Source of the DNA: Rhodoferax potami
GTDB taxonomy: Bacteria; Pseudomonadota; Gammaproteobacteria; Burkholderiales; Burkholderiaceae_C
Direction: 5' to 3'
NCBI RefSeq assembly: GCF_032193805.1
Contig: NZ_JAVBIK010000001.1
Span: 3,121,001 to 3,185,000 of the forward strand
DNA length: 64,000 nt
Shown: positions 56,136 to 64,000 of the stretch, in pieces
Numbering within the stretch: position 1 is the stretch's first letter
How the letters are laid out: each line of letters starts with the position of its first letter
Translations under genes and position numbers: made by a program
The notes under the pieces: model-generated
Seen by the model: the letters and a program-made list of their open reading frames with translations, nothing else
Database searches by the model: none
Told to the model about the DNA's origin: nothing

Positions 56136-57410
56136 AAGCTATCGGCGCGCTCGGTTTCATGCTGCGAGGCGGCTCGGCCGGTGCGAAGTTTCTATTTGTC
56201 CTATATCTGGCTGGCAAGGCCAGCAGCGAGCTACTGGGCCAGGTGGCTATTCTTATGACGGTCGCCACCGTTTTCGCGCAATTGGCCGGGCTCGAGATCA
56301 ACCAAGTCGTCGGCCGGCAGCTGCACGCGCTCTCCGCCGACGCCCGCCTGCTGCTGCTACGTCGGCAGGCTCAGGCTGCATTGATTGCCTATGTGGTGCT
56401 AGCCCCCGCAACCATGCTGCTGTACACCGATCTACTAGCCACACACTGGTATAGCGCCTGCGGCATCCTGGTGCTGGAGCACTTCATCATCGAGGTCTAT
56501 CGGTTCAATGTTCTGATGCTGCGCCCGTTGTATGCGTCTAGCATACTTTTCGTTAAGAACGTTGCTTGGGTGCTGCTCTTCGTCGCACTCGTCGAATCTA
56601 GCCTCGCCACGCCGTCTTTGTCACTGGTACTGCATTGCTGGTTAGGTGTACTGGCTGTTACTGCTGCGCCGTTGCTACTGACCCGTCATGCGTGGGTCAC
56701 GCTCAAGGAACTGTTCACCGCATCGACTTGGCCTGCGCAATCGGGAGCCCTCGTTTGGCAGGCGCGCGTTTTCATCGTCTCCGCGGTCGCAGTGGCTGGA
56801 GTCGGCGCAATCGATAAGCTGCTAATTGGAAGCAAGTTCTTGGCGGCTGAGCTGGGTGTCTACTTCTTCTTCGCCACCTGCGCCTCAATCATCTCGCTTA
56901 TCGTCTCCTTCAGTATTGGCGCCACCGTGGGGCCTCAGTGCATCAAGATCTATTCCACACAAGGGCGAGATGCATACCTCCCGCACTTGCGCCGCCTCAA
57001 GCGCTTGTACTGGATAACCGCTATCGGCACTATGGCGGTAATAGTGCTGCCGGCGGACTTTCTACTAACGCATTTCGGGAAAGCGGCCTATCTCCGTCAC
57101 ATCGAAATCCTGTATCTGCTGACTCCCAGCGCCGCGTTGGTGGTGCTGTGCGAGCCTTACAAGATAAATGCATACCTCGAACGCCAGGATCTAGTGCTCG
57201 TCAGCCGGCAATCTCTTTCACTTGCTGTGCGTCACTCTGTGCGTCGCGTTATTCGCGGTCAAGCGGGATATCGTTTGGATCTCGGCTGGTGTCCTGATGT
57301 CCTCAGTGCTGGTCTATTTGTATTTCGTGCTTGGTATCGGTAATCGTGTATTCGACCACTTCCGCTCGTCTTACTCTGATGCAAAAGCCTTCCACAATAG
57401 CCAGCCATGA
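56132..57410 (+). pseudogene. wzx: O-antigen flippase (Wzx-like), frameshifted near its end
   Basis: A polytopic protein of about 425 residues with ten or more membrane helices, in the place expected for the flippase that moves lipid-linked repeat units across the inner membrane. One frame runs from ATG 56132 but its last 45 residues turn basic and soluble. The next frame instead gives a good membrane helix pair (LLCVTLCVALFAV, VLMSSVLVYLYFVLGIG) and ends at 57410 with an ATGA overlap to the next gene. The break is near 57205: dropping one C of AGCCGGC joins VS-GNLFHLLC. So the upstream frame's stop at 57343 is artefactual. Sequence identity to known Wzx is not obvious; an exporter of the MATE-like polysaccharide family is the call. 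Confidence 0.75.
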
Positions 57411-58624
57411 ATAAGCTATTGTCTTTTCGTTTTCAGAACACTGCACTAGCACTTCTTTTGCTTTGGCTAGTCGCGTCTGCTTTTTACTATACAGAGCAAT
57501 TGTTCTCGCCTAATTTTTACATGGGATATGATGAAGGAACATTGCACAAGGTCATAAAGTACTTTGCTTGCTTGTCGCTAAGTGTTTATTTCTGCTTTGC
57601 CGCTCGTGCTTGGGGTGTACTTTTTTTCTGTACTTTACTGCTTCTCCTTGCTGCGTTCTTTGTGATCGACAGTGGGGGTTTAGAGGTTACTGCTGTGTCT
57701 TTTCTGGTCACTGGTACGATGGCCCCGTTTATTTTGATTCCCAAGCTTTTTGAAAATCGTCTGTTACTGATCGGACGAATAATCGTAATATGTGGTGCGG
57801 GAGTCGGAATATTTTCAGTGATCGAGATGACATTGCTAGCGCCAATTTTCGAATCGGTTTGGGCTTCAACTGGGTCTATTCGTTCAATTTCGACCTTGTT
57901 CAATCCCAATAACCTAGGACTTTATGTAGGGGTAGCCCTAGTGCTGCTCCCAAACATGAAGATGAAAGCTATTTGGGCCTCTCTGTGTGGTGCCTTGCTA
58001 ATTTTTTCGTTGGTTGCTAGCGGTTCACGAACTGCGTGGGTGTCGCTGGTTGTCGTTCTGGTATACGCATTGATCATGAGTGCTAAGGCCCGCGCGCGTA
58101 TTTTGAATTTTGTATTGCGGGGCTTGCCTCAGCTTATATTGATCAGCGTCATATTGTTTGGCGTTTACATGATATCTTTGATGTACAGCGCACCAGTCGA
58201 GGTTGAAACTGCAAACAGAGGTGCCGATCTTTACACCGCCAGTATCCGTTGGGATAATTTTCTAAAATTTCTTGGTTCGATGGATGTCAGTTTGGTTTTT
58301 CCTGATACGGCGGGTCTTCGCACTGAATATATACAAGATAATTTTTACTTGGTTGTGCTCAACTCATTCGGTGCCGTTGGCGTACTTTTTTTTATAGCTT
58401 TTTTTGTTGTATTTTTCTCGCCATGGCGAAATACGAATTCAGATGTGTTTCCTTGGAAGCTTGTTTTTATTTTTTATATGGTCTCTGGACTGAGTGGCTC
58501 ACAGCTAAATTCTTTTCCAAACAATCAGATGTTTTTTATATCCATGGGGTCACTCTGGGCTTATCGGGTGACAATGAGGCGGTCACGAGAGCGTCACACT
58601 GCTGATGCGCCTCGCGCGGCTTAA
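57407..58624 (+). CDS. wzy: O-antigen polymerase/ligase family protein (Wzy-like)
   Basis: A 405-residue membrane protein with about eleven helices. The segment STLFNPNNLGLYVGVALVLL and SLVASGSRTAWVSLVVVL is typical of the Wzy_C/WaaL group, followed by a large periplasmic loop (about residues 255-325) and final helices. Position beside the flippase favours the O-antigen polymerase, but a ligase (WaaL) is possible. It is much more AT-rich than the genes on either side, a common trait of wzy and a sign of separate origin. Confidence 0.82.
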   Translation: MNKLLSFRFQNTALALLLLWLVASAFYYTEQLFSPNFYMGYDEGTLHKVIKYFACLSLSVYFCFAARAWGVLFFCTLLLLLAAFFVIDSGGLEVTAVSFLVTGTMAPFILIPKLFENRLLLIGRIIVICGAGVGIFSVIEMTLLAPIFESVWASTGSIRSISTLFNPNNLGLYVGVALVLLPNMKMKAIWASLCGALLIFSLVASGSRTAWVSLVVVLVYALIMSAKARARILNFVLRGLPQLILISVILFGVYMISLMYSAPVEVETANRGADLYTASIRWDNFLKFLGSMDVSLVFPDTAGLRTEYIQDNFYLVVLNSFGAVGVLFFIAFFVVFFSPWRNTNSDVFPWKLVFIFYMVSGLSGSQLNSFPNNQMFFISMGSLWAYRVTMRRSRERHTADAPRAA

Positions 58625-58660
58625 GATTAAATTTTTATCAAAAATATCAAAAAACTGAAC

Positions 58661-59647
58661 ATGATTAATAAAAATGTCCTAGTCACTGGCGCCGACGGCT
58701 TCATCGGCTCACACCTTACTGAAATGCTGGTTGCGGAAGGCCACCAGGTGAAGGCGCTGTCCCAATATAACTCCTTCAACTACTGGGGCTGGCTGGAGCA
58801 CGTGGGGTGCTTGAAGGAAATCGAGGTCCTGAGCGGTGATATCCGGGATCCGCACTACTGCAAGCACATCACCAAGGGCGTGGACGTCGTCTTCCATCTT
58901 GGCGCTTTGATTGCAATCCCTTATTCCTACGTTGCACCCGACAGTTATGTTGATACAAATATCAAAGGCACCCTTAATATCTGCCAAGCGGCAATGGAAA
59001 ATGGCGTAAAGCGTGTAATCCACACCTCGACCAGTGAGGTTTACGGCACCGCTCAATACGTCCCGATCGACGAAAAGCACCCATTGCAGCCGCAGTCGCC
59101 TTACAGTGCCTCCAAGATCGGAGCGGATGCGATGGCTATGAGTTTCTTCAACGCATTCAATCTACCAGTAACGATCGCCCGCCCGTTTAACACTTACGGT
59201 CCTCGCCAGTCGGCTCGCGCAGTGATTCCGACCATCATCACGCAGATTGCCAACGGCAAGAAGCAAATCAAGCTAGGCGACGTCTCGCCGACGCGCGACT
59301 TTAACTATGTGCTCGACACCTGTCGCGGCTTTCTCGAGCTGGCCCGCTGCGACGCGGCTATTGGCGAGACCGTCAATATCGGCTCTAATTTCGAAATCTC
59401 CGTTGGCGACACTTTGGCGCTGATTCGTGAGTTAATGGGCAGCGACGTCGAATTCCTTATCGACGAGCAGCGCATCCGCCCGGAAAAGTCCGAAGTTTTC
59501 AGACTATGGTGTGACAACACCAAGATCCACGGTATGACCGGCTTCAGGCCGCACTTCGATATCCGCGCCGGGCTGCAGGCGACTATCGATTGGTTTACCA
59601 ATCCGGACAATCTCCGGAAGTACAAGGCCGATATCTACAACGTCTGA
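58661..59647 (+). CDS. legB: UDP-N-acetylglucosamine 4,6-dehydratase, LegB-like
   Basis: A 328-residue extended SDR. NAD motif VLVTGADGFIGSHLTEML, then VFHLGALIAIPYSYVAPDSY, STSEVYGTAQYVPIDE and the active YSASKIGADAMA. The sequence pattern is that of LegB, which makes the UDP-4-keto-6-deoxy-GlcNAc intermediate on the way to bacillosamine and legionaminic acid. legC follows after nine bases. GC returns to the high level at this gene. Confidence 0.9.
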   Translation: MINKNVLVTGADGFIGSHLTEMLVAEGHQVKALSQYNSFNYWGWLEHVGCLKEIEVLSGDIRDPHYCKHITKGVDVVFHLGALIAIPYSYVAPDSYVDTNIKGTLNICQAAMENGVKRVIHTSTSEVYGTAQYVPIDEKHPLQPQSPYSASKIGADAMAMSFFNAFNLPVTIARPFNTYGPRQSARAVIPTIITQIANGKKQIKLGDVSPTRDFNYVLDTCRGFLELARCDAAIGETVNIGSNFEISVGDTLALIRELMGSDVEFLIDEQRIRPEKSEVFRLWCDNTKIHGMTGFRPHFDIRAGLQATIDWFTNPDNLRKYKADIYNV

Positions 59648-59656
59648 GGTGCGGGC

Positions 59657-60811
59657 ATGTTCGACTCTCTCATCCGATTCATTCGAGACCAGTACTGCAC
59701 CAACGAGTTCATCCCGCTACATGTGCCTTTGTTCCGAGGCCGCGAGCGTGAGCTAGTGCTTGACACCATCGATTCCACCTTCGTTTCCAGCGTTGGCACC
59801 TATGTCGACCGTTTCGAGAAGGACATGGCCGCGTTTACAGCCAGCCCGCGCGCCGTAGCGGTGGTGAACGGTACTGCCGCGTTGCATATCGCCTTGAAGC
59901 TGGCGGGCGTGGTCCCCGGCGATCTCGTAATCAGTCAAGCGTTGACCTTCGTCGCCACCTGCAACGCCATCTCCTACTGCAGTGCAGAGCCGGTATTCAT
60001 CGACGTGGATCGCCGCACTCTGGGCCTGTCCCCGGTCGCTCTGGAAACTTGGCTGACCGAGAACGCGCGCATCGATGCCGATGGCCTGTGTCGCACGAAG
60101 CTCGACGCGAAGGTCATTCGCGCCTGCGTGCCGATGCATACTTTCGGCCACCCTGCCGACCTTGACGGATTGGTCGACGTTTGCCGTCGATGGCATATAT
60201 TGTTGGTCGAGGACGCCGCCGAGTCGTTAGGCAGCTACTACAAGGGCCAGCACACAGGCACCTTCGGCCTGATTGGCACCTTGAGCTTCAACGGCAACAA
60301 GGTAATCACGACCGGCGGCGGCGGCATGGTTCTGGCGGACGAGGTCATCGGCACTCGCGCCAAGTATCTGACCACGACCGCCAAGCGGCCGCATCCCTAT
60401 GAATATGTACACGATGAGGTCGGCTACAACTATCGCCTGCCCAACCTGAATGCCGCCCTCGGCTGCGCGCAACTGGAGCAGCTGGAAGGTTTCATCGCCG
60501 CGAAGCGTATGCTGGCCGCGCATTACATTGAGTTCCTGCCCCAAGTCGGTCTGATGCCTATCGTCGAGCCCGACGACTGCCGGTCAAACTATTGGCTCAA
60601 CGGCGTGATCTGCGAAGACGCCACCCAACGCGAGGCCCTAATCGGCGCGACAAACGTCGCCGGCGTGATGACGCGCCCGATCTGGCGCCTAATGCACACG
60701 CTGCCCGCCTACTCGCAGGCTCGCCGGGGATCGCTGGTCGAGTCTGAATGGCTCGAGGCTCGCGTCGTGAATCTGCCTAGCAGCGTCCCCGCGCTGGCGC
60801 CGATCGCCTGA
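59657..60811 (+). CDS. legC: UDP-4-keto sugar aminotransferase, LegC-like
   Basis: A 384-residue PLP aminotransferase of the DegT/DnrJ/EryC1 group. The start FIPLHVPLFRGRERELVLDT and TFVSSVGTYVDRFEKDMAAF are LegC-like; LVEDAAESLGSYYKGQHTG and the PLP lysine in SFNGNKVITTGGGG follow. It adds the 4-amino group to give UDP-4-amino-4,6-dideoxy-GlcNAc. Tightly linked to legB. Confidence 0.92.
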   Translation: MFDSLIRFIRDQYCTNEFIPLHVPLFRGRERELVLDTIDSTFVSSVGTYVDRFEKDMAAFTASPRAVAVVNGTAALHIALKLAGVVPGDLVISQALTFVATCNAISYCSAEPVFIDVDRRTLGLSPVALETWLTENARIDADGLCRTKLDAKVIRACVPMHTFGHPADLDGLVDVCRRWHILLVEDAAESLGSYYKGQHTGTFGLIGTLSFNGNKVITTGGGGMVLADEVIGTRAKYLTTTAKRPHPYEYVHDEVGYNYRLPNLNAALGCAQLEQLEGFIAAKRMLAAHYIEFLPQVGLMPIVEPDDCRSNYWLNGVICEDATQREALIGATNVAGVMTRPIWRLMHTLPAYSQARRGSLVESEWLEARVVNLPSSVPALAPIA

Positions 60812-60858
60812 TTACGTCCACCCCTCCATCCCAGAACTAGAACGCAAAAAGCCCCGAT

Positions 60859-61656
60859 ATGAAGAACTTCACTGTCACCCGCAAGCAGGACCTGCTCGAG
60901 CACCGCCCGGCCATCGAGGAGCTCTTCTTTAATAGCTTCGGCCAGCGTGCGATTGGCGACATCTGGGATTGGGCTTATTTGGACAACCCGAACGGCGAGC
61001 CCGTCGTTTCGCTATCCTATGACGAGGGCCGTCTGGTGGGCCATTACGCCATCGTGCCGATGCCTTTGTCCCGTGGAGACGTTCGCAAGCAGTCGTACAT
61101 CTCGATGACCACAATGGTGGCTGAATCCCATCGGAAGTTTGGGTTGTTCACGCAGCTCGCGCAGGAAAACTACCGCATCGCGGCCGAGGGGGGCGCTAAC
61201 TTCGTGTTCGGCTTCCCTAATAGTCAGTCTATACCCGGCTTTCGCAAGCGCCTAGACTGGACTCTGCCGGAGTCAGACTATGTGGCGACCGTTGCCAAGG
61301 CCACGCTGCTGGCTGCAGCCAAGGCCGTCAATTTCGACAAGACCGGCCTGCTCGGACTGGATCTTAACGACCCCGTCATACGCGCCTGGCGCCTTTCGCG
61401 TCCCGGTGCGACCTACACCTTCGAGAAGGGTCTGGCCTTCAAGCGTCATCAGGACGCTGTCGACCTGCTTTGGTGGGAAGAGCCTGAGGCTCTCGCCTCG
61501 CTACCGGACGACGCGTCCATCAACGTGCTGGTCTCGGCGAGTTCGGGCTTGGAACCCAACCGCCAGTTTGACTATCAGTTCGGCGGCATCGGCTTGCGCT
61601 CCGCTTTCGACGCCAGCGCCATCAATCGCGAAATGGCGATCTCCGACCTGTTCTGA
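60859..61656 (+). CDS. GNAT family acyltransferase
   Basis: A 265-residue protein with an N-terminal GNAT fold: VSLSYDEGRLVGHYAIVPMP, then TMVAESHRKFGLFTQLAQEN, which is the acyl-CoA loop region, and a C-terminal half with no clear motif. In this position, between LegC and the hydrolysing epimerase, an N-acyltransferase acting on the 4-amino sugar is required (the LegH step). Known LegH proteins are often of the left-handed beta-helix type, so this would be a non-homologous replacement. That role is inference. Confidence 0.75.
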   Translation: MKNFTVTRKQDLLEHRPAIEELFFNSFGQRAIGDIWDWAYLDNPNGEPVVSLSYDEGRLVGHYAIVPMPLSRGDVRKQSYISMTTMVAESHRKFGLFTQLAQENYRIAAEGGANFVFGFPNSQSIPGFRKRLDWTLPESDYVATVAKATLLAAAKAVNFDKTGLLGLDLNDPVIRAWRLSRPGATYTFEKGLAFKRHQDAVDLLWWEEPEALASLPDDASINVLVSASSGLEPNRQFDYQFGGIGLRSAFDASAINREMAISDLF

Positions 61657-61664
61657 GCACCTGC

Positions 61665-62837
61665 ATGATCCGCATCCTAGGCATGACTTCGATCAGGTCG
61701 GATTACGATCTGATGAGCGGCGTCTATCGACGCCTTGCTCGCGACCCCGACCTGGACTTCAAACTGCTCGTCTCCGGCGCCCATCTGTCGCCAGCGTTTG
61801 GCCGTTCGGTCGAACTCATCCGTTACGACGGTTTGGAGATCCTCGCCGAGGTCGAGACCTTAATCAGCGGCGACAGCAAGAGCGCGCGGTTGAAGACGGC
61901 CGCCGGGCTGTTGACCGGCGCGCTGGAAGTGGTGCGCGGCTATCGGCCGGACATTCTGGTCTATGCCGGCGACCGCGAGGACGTGCTGATCGGCGCCACC
62001 CTCGGCGCCTTCCTCGGCATCCCTACGGTACATTTCTTCGGCGGCGACCATGCAGCCGACGGACACGTGGACAATCCCGTGCGTCATGCCACCTCCAAGC
62101 TGTCTACGGTGCATTTCGTCAGCATCGACGAACACGCCCGGCGCCTAGCTCACCTCGGGGAGGATCCGCGGCGTGTTCACGTGATTGGTAGCGTCGCGCT
62201 CGACAAGTTCGTGGCGGAACCTCACCTCGACCGCGCGACCACCCTGTCTGGCATCGGTGCCAAGCAGCATGCCATGAGCGGCGCGCCGCTGGCTGTCCTG
62301 ATCTTCCACCCGATTGATCAAGAGCGGGAGTTGGCGCCCGGCTACGTGCGCGGTGCAGTCGGCACCCTGATGGAGCGCGGCTATCACGTGCTTATCGGCG
62401 CCCCCAACGCCGATCCTGGTAATGCCACGCTGCTCGCCGCGATGCAAGACCTCGCCCTGGAGCCCGAAGTGACGCTATACGGCAACACGGCCCGGGCGTT
62501 CTTCGTGAACCTGATGCGCCACGCGGCGCTGATGGTCGGCAATTCGTCGGCCGGCCTGCTGGAGGCCGCCTCAGTCGGATTGCCCGTGATCAATCTTGGC
62601 GAACGCCAGCGCGGTCGCCTGTGTGGCCGCAACGTGGTGTTCAGCGATGGAGACACGCCGTCTTTCCGCACCGCGCTCGATCGAGTCGCGTCCGAGGAGT
62701 TCCTACTCGGGATGCAAACGCTCATAAATCCCTACGGCGATGGCCATAGCGAAGCCCGCGCTGTCGAGCTGCTGAAGCAGATCGACTTCGGCGCCTTGTT
62801 TAAGAAGACCGAGGACCCCCTGTATGTCAACCCTTGA
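61665..62837 (+). CDS. legG: UDP-N-acetyl sugar 2-epimerase (hydrolysing), NeuC/LegG-like
   Basis: A 390-residue GT-B-fold epimerase. GMTSIRSDYDLMSGVYRRL is the family start, VYAGDREDVLIGATLGAF and HFFGGDHAADGHVDNPVRHA hold catalytic residues, and LMVGNSSAGLLEAASVGLPV is the UDP site. It converts the UDP-diacylamino sugar to the free manno sugar that feeds NeuB/LegI. It overlaps the PIG-L gene by 14 bases. Confidence 0.92.
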   Translation: MIRILGMTSIRSDYDLMSGVYRRLARDPDLDFKLLVSGAHLSPAFGRSVELIRYDGLEILAEVETLISGDSKSARLKTAAGLLTGALEVVRGYRPDILVYAGDREDVLIGATLGAFLGIPTVHFFGGDHAADGHVDNPVRHATSKLSTVHFVSIDEHARRLAHLGEDPRRVHVIGSVALDKFVAEPHLDRATTLSGIGAKQHAMSGAPLAVLIFHPIDQERELAPGYVRGAVGTLMERGYHVLIGAPNADPGNATLLAAMQDLALEPEVTLYGNTARAFFVNLMRHAALMVGNSSAGLLEAASVGLPVINLGERQRGRLCGRNVVFSDGDTPSFRTALDRVASEEFLLGMQTLINPYGDGHSEARAVELLKQIDFGALFKKTEDPLYVNP

Positions 62838-63507
62838 CGCTAAAATCGTCGCCGTCGTGGCACCGCATCCAGATGACGAGACGCTGGGTTGCGGCGGCAC
62901 GCTGCTGAAGCATATCGCCCGCGGTGACGATGTACATTGGATCGTGTTCACCGGTATTTCGACCGAGCTAGGATTTACCGAGGAGCGCGTGCGCTCGCGT
63001 GACGAGGAGATCCTGCGTGTCGCTGAGTCCTACGGCTTCGCAGGCACGCACCGTCTCGGTTTTCCCACTATGCAGCTGGACCGCATCCCGAAGGCCGATC
63101 TAGTGGGTGCGCTGGGCGCGGTGGTGAAACGACTCGGCGTTCACACACTCTATGTGCCCTACCGTAACGACGCCCACAGCGACCACGCCGCGGTCTTCGA
63201 CGCCTGCGCGGCCTGCACCAAAACCTTCCGATACCCCTCCGTTCGGTCAGTGCGTGCCTACGAGACGTTGTCGGAAACAGAATACGGTGTGAAGCCGGAG
63301 GACACGGGATTCCGTCCCAACCTGTTCGTGGACGTCGCCGCCTTTATTGACCGTAAGCTAGAGATCATGTCGATTTACGCCAACGAGATGGCGCCGTTTC
63401 CCTTCCCTCGCAGCGATGTAGCGCTGCGGGCCCAAGCCCAGTTGCGAGGAACTCAGTGCGGAGCGACCGCAGCTGAGGCCTTTATGCTGCTGAAAGAGAT
63501 CGAATGA
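62824..63507 (+). CDS. PIG-L family N-deacetylase
   Basis: A 227-residue zinc-dependent deacetylase. The metal motif is APHPDDETLGCGG and a later AHSDHAAVFDAC supplies the third ligand. Family members remove N-acetyl groups from sugars. It is wedged between the epimerase and synthase genes with overlaps on both sides, so it is very likely a working part of the nonulosonic acid pathway, perhaps exposing an amine for a different acyl group. This is not a standard step of the legionaminic acid route. Confidence 0.88.
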   Translation: MSTLDAKIVAVVAPHPDDETLGCGGTLLKHIARGDDVHWIVFTGISTELGFTEERVRSRDEEILRVAESYGFAGTHRLGFPTMQLDRIPKADLVGALGAVVKRLGVHTLYVPYRNDAHSDHAAVFDACAACTKTFRYPSVRSVRAYETLSETEYGVKPEDTGFRPNLFVDVAAFIDRKLEIMSIYANEMAPFPFPRSDVALRAQAQLRGTQCGATAAEAFMLLKEIE

Positions 63508-64000
63508 AGCCTAACCATGTCTACGTGATTGCCGAGGCCGGCGTGAACCACAACGGCGACTACGAACTTGCCTGTGCGCTCGTCGACCGCGCCGCCGATG
63601 CGGGCGCCGACGCGGTGAAGTTCCAGACCTTCGAGGCTAAGAAGCTAGCGACGCGTCATGTGCCCAAGGCAGGCTATCAGCGCGAGACCACGGACGCGGC
63701 TGAGTCGCAGCTCGACATGCTGCTCAAGTTAGAGCTGCCGCGCGCTTGGCATGCGGACCTCCAGGAGCGCGCGCGTTCCCGGGGTATCCAGTTCCTGTCC
63801 ACGGCCTTCGACAGCGGGAGCCTCGATTTTCTCGAGGAACTCGACATGCCCTTCTACAAAGTGCCGTCGGGCGAGCTGACCAATGGGCCACTCCTGTGGC
63901 AGTTTGCCCGCCAGCGGAGACCGTTAGTGGTTTCCACTGGGATGGCGACGATGTCGGAGGTTGAGCAGGCCCTTGCGGTAATCGCGCACGCGTTCAACGC
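63504..64000 (+). CDS. legI: N-acetylneuraminate/legionaminate synthase, N-terminal part (partial)
   Basis: The frame opens at ATG 63504 (ATGA overlap with the deacetylase gene) and runs off the right edge after about 165 residues. It reads MKPNHVYVIAEAGVNHNGDY, then DAGADAVKFQTFEAKKLATR, GIQFLSTAFDSGSLDFLEEL, FYKVPSGELTN and VVSTGMATMSEVEQAL, the NeuB TIM barrel. NeuB-type enzymes join PEP to a 2-acylamino-mannose to make a nine-carbon acid. With LegB, LegC and LegG before it, legionaminic acid or an isomer is the likely product. Confidence 0.93.
   Translation, partial: MKPNHVYVIAEAGVNHNGDYELACALVDRAADAGADAVKFQTFEAKKLATRHVPKAGYQRETTDAAESQLDMLLKLELPRAWHADLQERARSRGIQFLSTAFDSGSLDFLEELDMPFYKVPSGELTNGPLLWQFARQRRPLVVSTGMATMSEVEQALAVIAHAFN

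Overview
The window reads as a betaproteobacterial chromosome, most likely of the Comamonadaceae (Rhodoferax/Polaromonas-like). This rests on gene order (gyrA-serC-pheA-tyrA-aroA/cmk fusion-rpsA-ihfB-lapA-lapB-hldE1-hldD), a tmRNA tag reading ANDERFALAA, the xseB-ispA-dxs group, high GC, and a family of short dispersed repeats with core GCGCAAG-WGCTAY. It is an inference from content; no database was searched.

Layout. 1-574: end of polA. 670-4717: a chemoreceptor, a dienelactone hydrolase, a ZIP metal transporter and an unknown small protein. 4747-11366: a TetR-controlled tripartite RND efflux operon (regulator, NodT outer-membrane factor, adaptor, pump) with a palindromic operator in front. 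11378-12125: a yybP-ykoY (Mn2+) riboswitch leader and a GDT1/MneA-type Mn exporter. 12143-17910: a frameshifted CHASE-PAS histidine kinase, a sulfurtransferase, a small TonB-C protein, an EamA transporter and a Rieske oxygenase. 18109-21262: xseB, ispA and a frameshifted dxs. 21467-22546 and 27653-30076 hold a TRAP transporter whose binding protein is separated from its two membrane subunits by a lower-GC block (about 22.6-27.5 kb). That block carries a Na+/H+ antiporter with a riboswitch-like leader, a MarR regulator, a DapB-like oxidoreductase, a frameshifted ClC chloride channel and a universal stress protein. 30307-44507 is a long run of minus-strand housekeeping genes: fluoride channel, heptose synthesis, LPS assembly, IHF, ribosomal protein S1, aromatic amino acid synthesis, serC and gyrA. 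44745-46855: OmpA-like protein, ubiG and gph.

46868-47244 is ssrA (tmRNA). Immediately after it begins an accessory surface-polysaccharide locus that runs off the right edge. It has an EPS-type MarR regulator, the CDP-3,6-dideoxyhexose enzymes (E3 reductase, RfbF, RfbG, RfbH), a translationally coupled two-subunit transketolase, an SDR sugar enzyme, a glycosyltransferase, a Wzx-like flippase (frameshifted), a Wzy-like polymerase, and a nonulosonic (legionaminic-type) acid pathway: LegB, LegC, a GNAT acyltransferase, a NeuC/LegG epimerase, a PIG-L deacetylase and the start of NeuB/LegI. Composition changes abruptly inside the locus, so it looks assembled from several sources. The most novel idea here is that the split transketolase adds a two-carbon unit to the CDP-4-keto-3,6-dideoxyhexose made by RfbFGH plus E3, giving a branched octose in the O-antigen.

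Five genes (histidine kinase, dxs, clc, tyrA, wzx) are each broken by what looks like a single-base indel in a short run. Two of them are core metabolic genes, so sequencing or assembly error is the simplest reading.
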